Assembly: GCA_963978545.1 (NCBI GenBank)
Contig: OZ021723.1
Span: forward strand, 10,827,593-10,891,592
DNA length: 64,000 nucleotides
Source: Linyphia triangularis
Taxonomy: Eukaryota > Arthropoda > Arachnida > Araneae > Linyphiidae
Reading direction: 5' to 3'
This document shows positions 53,801 through 59,800 of the stretch, piece by piece. The notes under the pieces were generated by a model, which did no database searches, was not told where the DNA came from, and worked only from the letters and a program-made list of their open reading frames with translations. The position numbers were made by a program, and so were the translations under genes. Within the stretch, counting starts at the first letter, position 1; every line of letters begins with the position of its first letter.

Positions 53801-56800
53801 AAACATTTTTGCTACTTTAAAGCTTAAACTTTTGCTACTGATTCAAATTTTTACTGTTAACCTTTTAGTTAACTTGGGTTTACGAAAATGAACGACATTA
53901 TCTTTCTCAAAGGTTTAAAATTCTTTACACATCTCCAGTAAGTTCACTATCAAGTCTTTACTAAAGTTTCAGTCATTTAAGACTTAATAGCAGTGAAGAT
54001 ATAAGTATTGCTTTGTAGAAAAACTGATTAAATGCTCATACATCCTTGCATGATCTTAAGTAGAATTGTCGAATTTCCTATACTTCTAAAAATCACTCTA
54101 ATGCTGTTTAATTATAGTTACTATTTTAAAGCTTTTACTTTTGCTACTGATTCAAATTTTTGTATTATGTCTACACTCTATCTAGTTATTTGCAGCATAT
54201 TTATTTAAATATTTGCACTTTATAAAATATGACTGTAACAGTAAAAAAAATTTATTATATCTAGCTTGTTAAGGATTCAAAGTAGCTTTCTAAAGTCAAA
54301 TTGTGGTGACTAGAAGTGAATCTTTATTGAACGTTGTGAAAAAGTTGTTAGAATTTTTTTTAATATTTAATAAAATATAAATTTCTTTATTTCTCAAATT
54401 TCCACATTAATTTCTTTATTTGCTGCAATTAAAATGAATGAATAACTCATTAACAGTGTCTCCATGGTTTCTATAATAAAGAAGACAAATTTTAATTAAA
54501 ATATCTCCTTAATTGAGTTGTAACTTTATTCATTAATTTTACATAAAGTGCATTGAATGAAATATAAACTGGATCTGAAGATTTTACCCTCATTTAGTTC
54601 AAATTTATAGTAAAAATCTCTTTTTTTTTTGGATTTTAACAATTTATATGTTTTATTTTTTTACAACTACACCAATTCCAACAAGAGCATTGATACCAAC
54701 TCCCAAATTAAATTATATTCTTCAATTTGTATTAAAAGCCTTTGGATAAATAAAAAGAAAATCATACATGGATATAAGGGCATGATCCTAAAGCCAAATT
54801 TATGACAAAAATATTGTTCTTCATATATAACAACTAATATAATATTCTAGGTCCGGCCGGAGCCAGAGTATTTCCGCGTGGCGTACTTCGGCCGCGGCTT
54901 TCCTCCCTTCCTCCAGAACAAGGTATTTGTATACCGCGGTAAGGAATACGAAAGACTGAGTGACTTCAGCAGCCGTTTACTGAACCAGTATCCATCAGCT
55001 AAACTCATGACGAAACTGGCGCCACCTGGAGAGGATGTCACTGAATCGGAAAAACAATTTTTGCAGATCAACAAGGTGGATCCGGTCATGCACGAGAGGG
55101 ATCGATTCAGGAATAAGAATGTACATGATCAGATACTGAAGTAGGTTCGCTGTCAGTGTATGATTGAAATGTTGATAATCGTTGTGAATCGGTTTTATAC
55201 AATGTGGCCACAGAACATGGAAATCGGGGAAATTTTTTTAAATTTTACGAAAATCTGGGAAATTTTGTATCATCAGGGTTCCCACGGTCATTGAAAGTCA
55301 TTAAAAGTGCTTAATATATTTGAACTTGTTTTCAAGGCCTTGAAAGTACTTGAAAATGCTTAGAGGTGCTTAAAAATGCTTTGAGGTCCTTAAAAATCCT
55401 TAATTTTTGCGGCTGTTCTGCCGACCGCAAATTTTATAAAAATACTACTCAGACTTGCTATTCCCGCATGACCACCACTTATCTGCACTGTATCAGAATT
55501 CCGTGACATATTTTATTACGCATGCGCCAACTTGTAAATTTTCTGGTATAATATATTTTATTAAAAATTTACATATATAGACATGATGCCTGGAAACAAA
55601 TTTTCAAAGGTCCTTAAAAACATTATTTAGGTCATTAAAAGTCATTGAAAAGTCAGTGATTTTTATTCTGTGATTTGAGTGGGAACCCTGATCATAGTTT
55701 TGAAGGTACGTTTCCTTGTTCATCTTTATTTTGGCGCCATTTACGTGTAAAAAAGTGGTAATCGTTAGAAGTTTAATCTTACCAGGGATTGCATTCACCC
55801 CAAAATTCCTAATATTCCTTAAATTTGTGTTTCTCCTTAAAATTGTACTTAAATTTTTTGATAATGAGGAACTTGCACAAGTGAGGAAAATAAATATTTT
55901 GTGTATTTTCTAGTGTTATCCAACGAATATATTTGAGCAGTGAAATTATTTTTTATCTTTATGCTTTCAATTAATCAAAAATCGAGTTTGAAATTAGCCG
56001 AAATCAAAGCAAAAGTCACGTGACCAAAAATGCATTAAAAAAAACGTGACGTGGTTACGCAGAGATAAAGTTGCAAAACGAAGGAGAAACCTCCTCTAAA
56101 ACAGGTTTTAGACTGGTTCATGGCGTTGACGTTTCACGCAAAAGTGGCTTTTTTCCGCCATATCGCAAAGTGAAAAACTAAATATTTTTTTAACTATCTA
56201 TCCGAGCTCAAATTTTTTAAAGAATGGTATTGTTTTTCATGATTTTTTTCTCTACTTTTATTTAAAAATAAAACCAAAAAACGTGAAAGTTCCTCATTCC
56301 TATAAACAAAATTTAAAACCTCAAAAATTCCTCGATTTCTCTCTAAAGCTAGGGAAAAACCCATGATATTCCTCTATATGAAAAAAGTGAAATTAATTAA
56401 AAATATTTGTTTGATTTAATTAAAATTGTTTATCAAAATATTATAATTGTTTAATTATATAACTTATTTTACTAAAAAGTTGTTTGAAGCTTAATTTTTT
56501 AAAAATTGGCAATTTTTTGCCAGTATTGAAACAAGCTTTAGAAAGAATGTGTTTTGTGTTAGGAGCCTATGTCAGCTTCAAAAGAAATATTCCTAAATGT
56601 TTTTAAATTATCTCTAAAATATTTGGAATTATCCCTAAAATTTTAAAAACTATTCCGAAAGTTTTGGGAATTGTCTCTAAAATTCCTACTTAATTTTATT
56701 AGAAAACTCGCTGTGTCCTCTGTGTTACGGAATTGTTTAAACTTTTCACTACCACCAAAAGTATTTTTAAAAGAAGTTGGCATATTATGTCTTAGGCATA

Positions 56801-59800
56801 CTTGTTCTATTTGATCAGTGTGTCTACATATCTGTAAAATTTGGAAAAATGTGGAGAAAAAAAAAATTGCAGTAAAATCATGGAATTTTTTAAATATCAT
56901 TCAGGGAATTGTCATAGAACTTTTTTCCTGAATTTTGTGGCCACCCTTGTATAGTATTACATATTTTTTTTTTGTAATTATATTCCACATTACTAGCTAA
57001 TTTCTAACTAGTTGTCAAAATAATAATTTCTTTTTTTATCATGAAAAACCTCTAAGATGCTGCTTGTAAACTATTTTTTATAGAATTATTTAAGTATTTC
57101 TTATAAAGCAATTTCAACTGCTTAAAGTTGTATCTTAGCCTTTATTTAAAGTGTAGGTTTTATCTTTTAATATTAAGTGAAGGAACACAAAAAATAAGTT
57201 ATTTTTTCTAATTTTTGAAAACTAAAAAGCACTTGTATTATTCTAACCATAATATTTGGTAAAAAAAAAACCTCTTGGAAAGTAAAATCAGCATTGAAAA
57301 AGTAGCTGATATTATTATGAATATTAGATTGTTTCAAGCCTGTTTAAACGTGTTTCATTAAGTTCCCGAAATCTTTTAAAAAGACTTCACAATTCAACTA
57401 CTTTTATTACATTCATAATTTTTAAATAAACCATTAATAAACTCCCCACAGGTACTACAAAGTAAACGAAGTCCAAAAGTTCACCTACTCACGTCCCCTC
57501 CGCAAAGGCGAGAAGGACTCCGATAACGAATTTGCGACAATGTGGCTGGAGAGAACGAACCTAGTCATCTCGTACCCGCTCCCTGGCATCCTGCACTGGT
57601 TCCCAGTCACCGGCCAGCAGTCCATCGAGATATCTCCGCTCGAGAATGCCATTGAGACAATGGAGACCACCAACAAGCGAATATGTAGTCTGGTGTTGCA
57701 GCATAGGGGAGATCCTATGCTGCCTATCAACCCCCTGAGTATGCTGTTGAATGGAGTAGTCGATGCTGCTGTTATGGGAGGGATCGTTAATTATGAGAAG
57801 GTGAGGGAAATTTGGCTGGTTTTTAACTGTCTACCAGGAGAATCAATGCGTCTTGTTTCTACGACGACCGTCATCCATTAAACTTTCTAGTGGTCACCGT
57901 GGAAACAAGTCTTGTTGATTTAGAATAGGGGTGTGCATGCAGGAAATTGACGTCCAAACCCTATAAAGAGTATATGTTCGTCTCCTGAAACCTCCCGTGG
58001 GAAATGGGGCTAGTTTTGTTTCTATGGCAACAACAACGTTAGATAAGCTGGCGGGGGCTATTCTTGCAATAGACAGATATTACTATCTATTATTTTTATT
58101 TTTGGGGCTGACTGACGTTTCATGTATGAAGCATTAGTTATTAAACTGCACCAATTTATAGGCATTTAGAGTTCAAAGCTTCAAAAAAATCATTTAAAGA
58201 TTATTAACCGTATTTTTTAAAACGTAATTCTTAGGTTGATATTATTTTCTACTCTTTAGTATTCAATACTGCAACTCGGTTATTCAATATTACGACTATA
58301 CAAGGACTATTGAAGCTTTAGTTTAATGAATTTCATTATGTCGTTTCCGATGTTCTCTTAAACACTTGTAACACTGATGGCACTCTTAAATTAAACTGTA
58401 CCAATCAATTTAGATGCGTTAAATGTAAAAAAATCGGAATTTTTTTTTTAACGGAAAACAAAACATCATTACTATAAAACAAAATATCACTACCCCGTGA
58501 TAAAATATGTGTGATTGAAAGTAATAAGTTGAGATGATAAAGAATGACATGCAAGATACATATGGGACATATTTCAATGTCATGTGCGGCTTTTAATAGA
58601 ATTTGTAAAAAAAACCTATCTAATTAACTGCTGTAAAATTCTTGTTCTACCTTTTAACTATAACATTTACATTTGAAAGAATAATGTAAAAGAGTAGAAA
58701 ACTATGAATAGATTCCAGCAAAATTATTTTGGTTCATCAAAATAGCTTTACCCATTGGCGGTCATGCACGTATATATGCGTCATTTGATCCTCAATTTTT
58801 CCAGTAATACACAACATTTTTAAATTTATAAATAAAATTTAATTTTTTTATTATTATTATTATTATTATAGTTTATAACATATATAAAATAAATGAATAA
58901 AAAATAATTTAAAAAAATTATATATTTGAATTAGAAATATAATTTAAAAATTATTGAGGGAAAACAACTGTAGAATTTCACCCATTCCCTGAACCGTCAG
59001 TGGGTCAAAGAAATAAAGTTACATCTATTTGATGTTTAAGATTATTGTAAATGATTATGGTTTAAAAATGAATTCTGTATTAACTTCCTGTTTTTGTGTT
59101 CTTACCTGGTAGTTATAGTTAGTGCAAAGTATGGTAAAATCTTAGCCCTGAAAAAAAAATTCTATAATCTGTTTATGCTGAATATAAGCTATAAGCTATG
59201 ATAGCCTTTTTTGCAAAATGCTAATGAATTTTTTTAAATACTAAATGTATGTAATGAGGTTTAATAGGCAATATGTTTAACTTTTTTTTATGTAAATGCA
59301 GACCATTTATCCACAGCAGACTGGAACTTCTAATTATAGATATTTGTTGGTAATGGATTTCTTCAGCATTTTATTGGTTTCCAATCGCTTATTTCTTTAC
59401 ATATTTTCCGTTGCAAGTAAAGTGTGGTGACCAGCTCACATGCTCTTGATCCCTGATCTACAAGCCTCGTCAGACTGTCAGTGCGGTACCCCATTTGCGA
59501 TAAGCCATGCAAATTTGCCTGTTTAACTGCATGCTATCTCTGTGAGAGTAGCTAGCTGACTTGATTGTCTTTTTCTGTTTTCTGGTCACTTCCCAGGTGA
59601 AAGATATAATCTAGTCATTTTACCTACGTTTTAAAAATAAATGCAGTTACCTACTTTTAATTCTTCGAGTTCTACTTTACCACCATATTTTTTGAGTACC
59701 TACTGGTATAAAAGTATACTATTCATTGAATAGAATATGATACAAAACAATGGACTAAACTAAATTATTATAAATAATTTTTGTCACTTTATTTGTATGT

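Larger units (their letters stand above)
55200..56948. mobile_element. Family D element with family A and family E inserted
   Basis: Left end CAATGTGGCCACAGAACATG and right end TTTTGTGGCCACCCTTG are the family D termini. Between them lie a family A copy (55274-55690) and a family E copy (55793-56722); the family D interior resumes after each. Confidence 0.78.

Noticed and set aside
52976..54170. CRISPR-like array
   Set aside because: Units are 308 bp with no spacer/repeat alternation; this is a satellite-type array in a eukaryotic intron.
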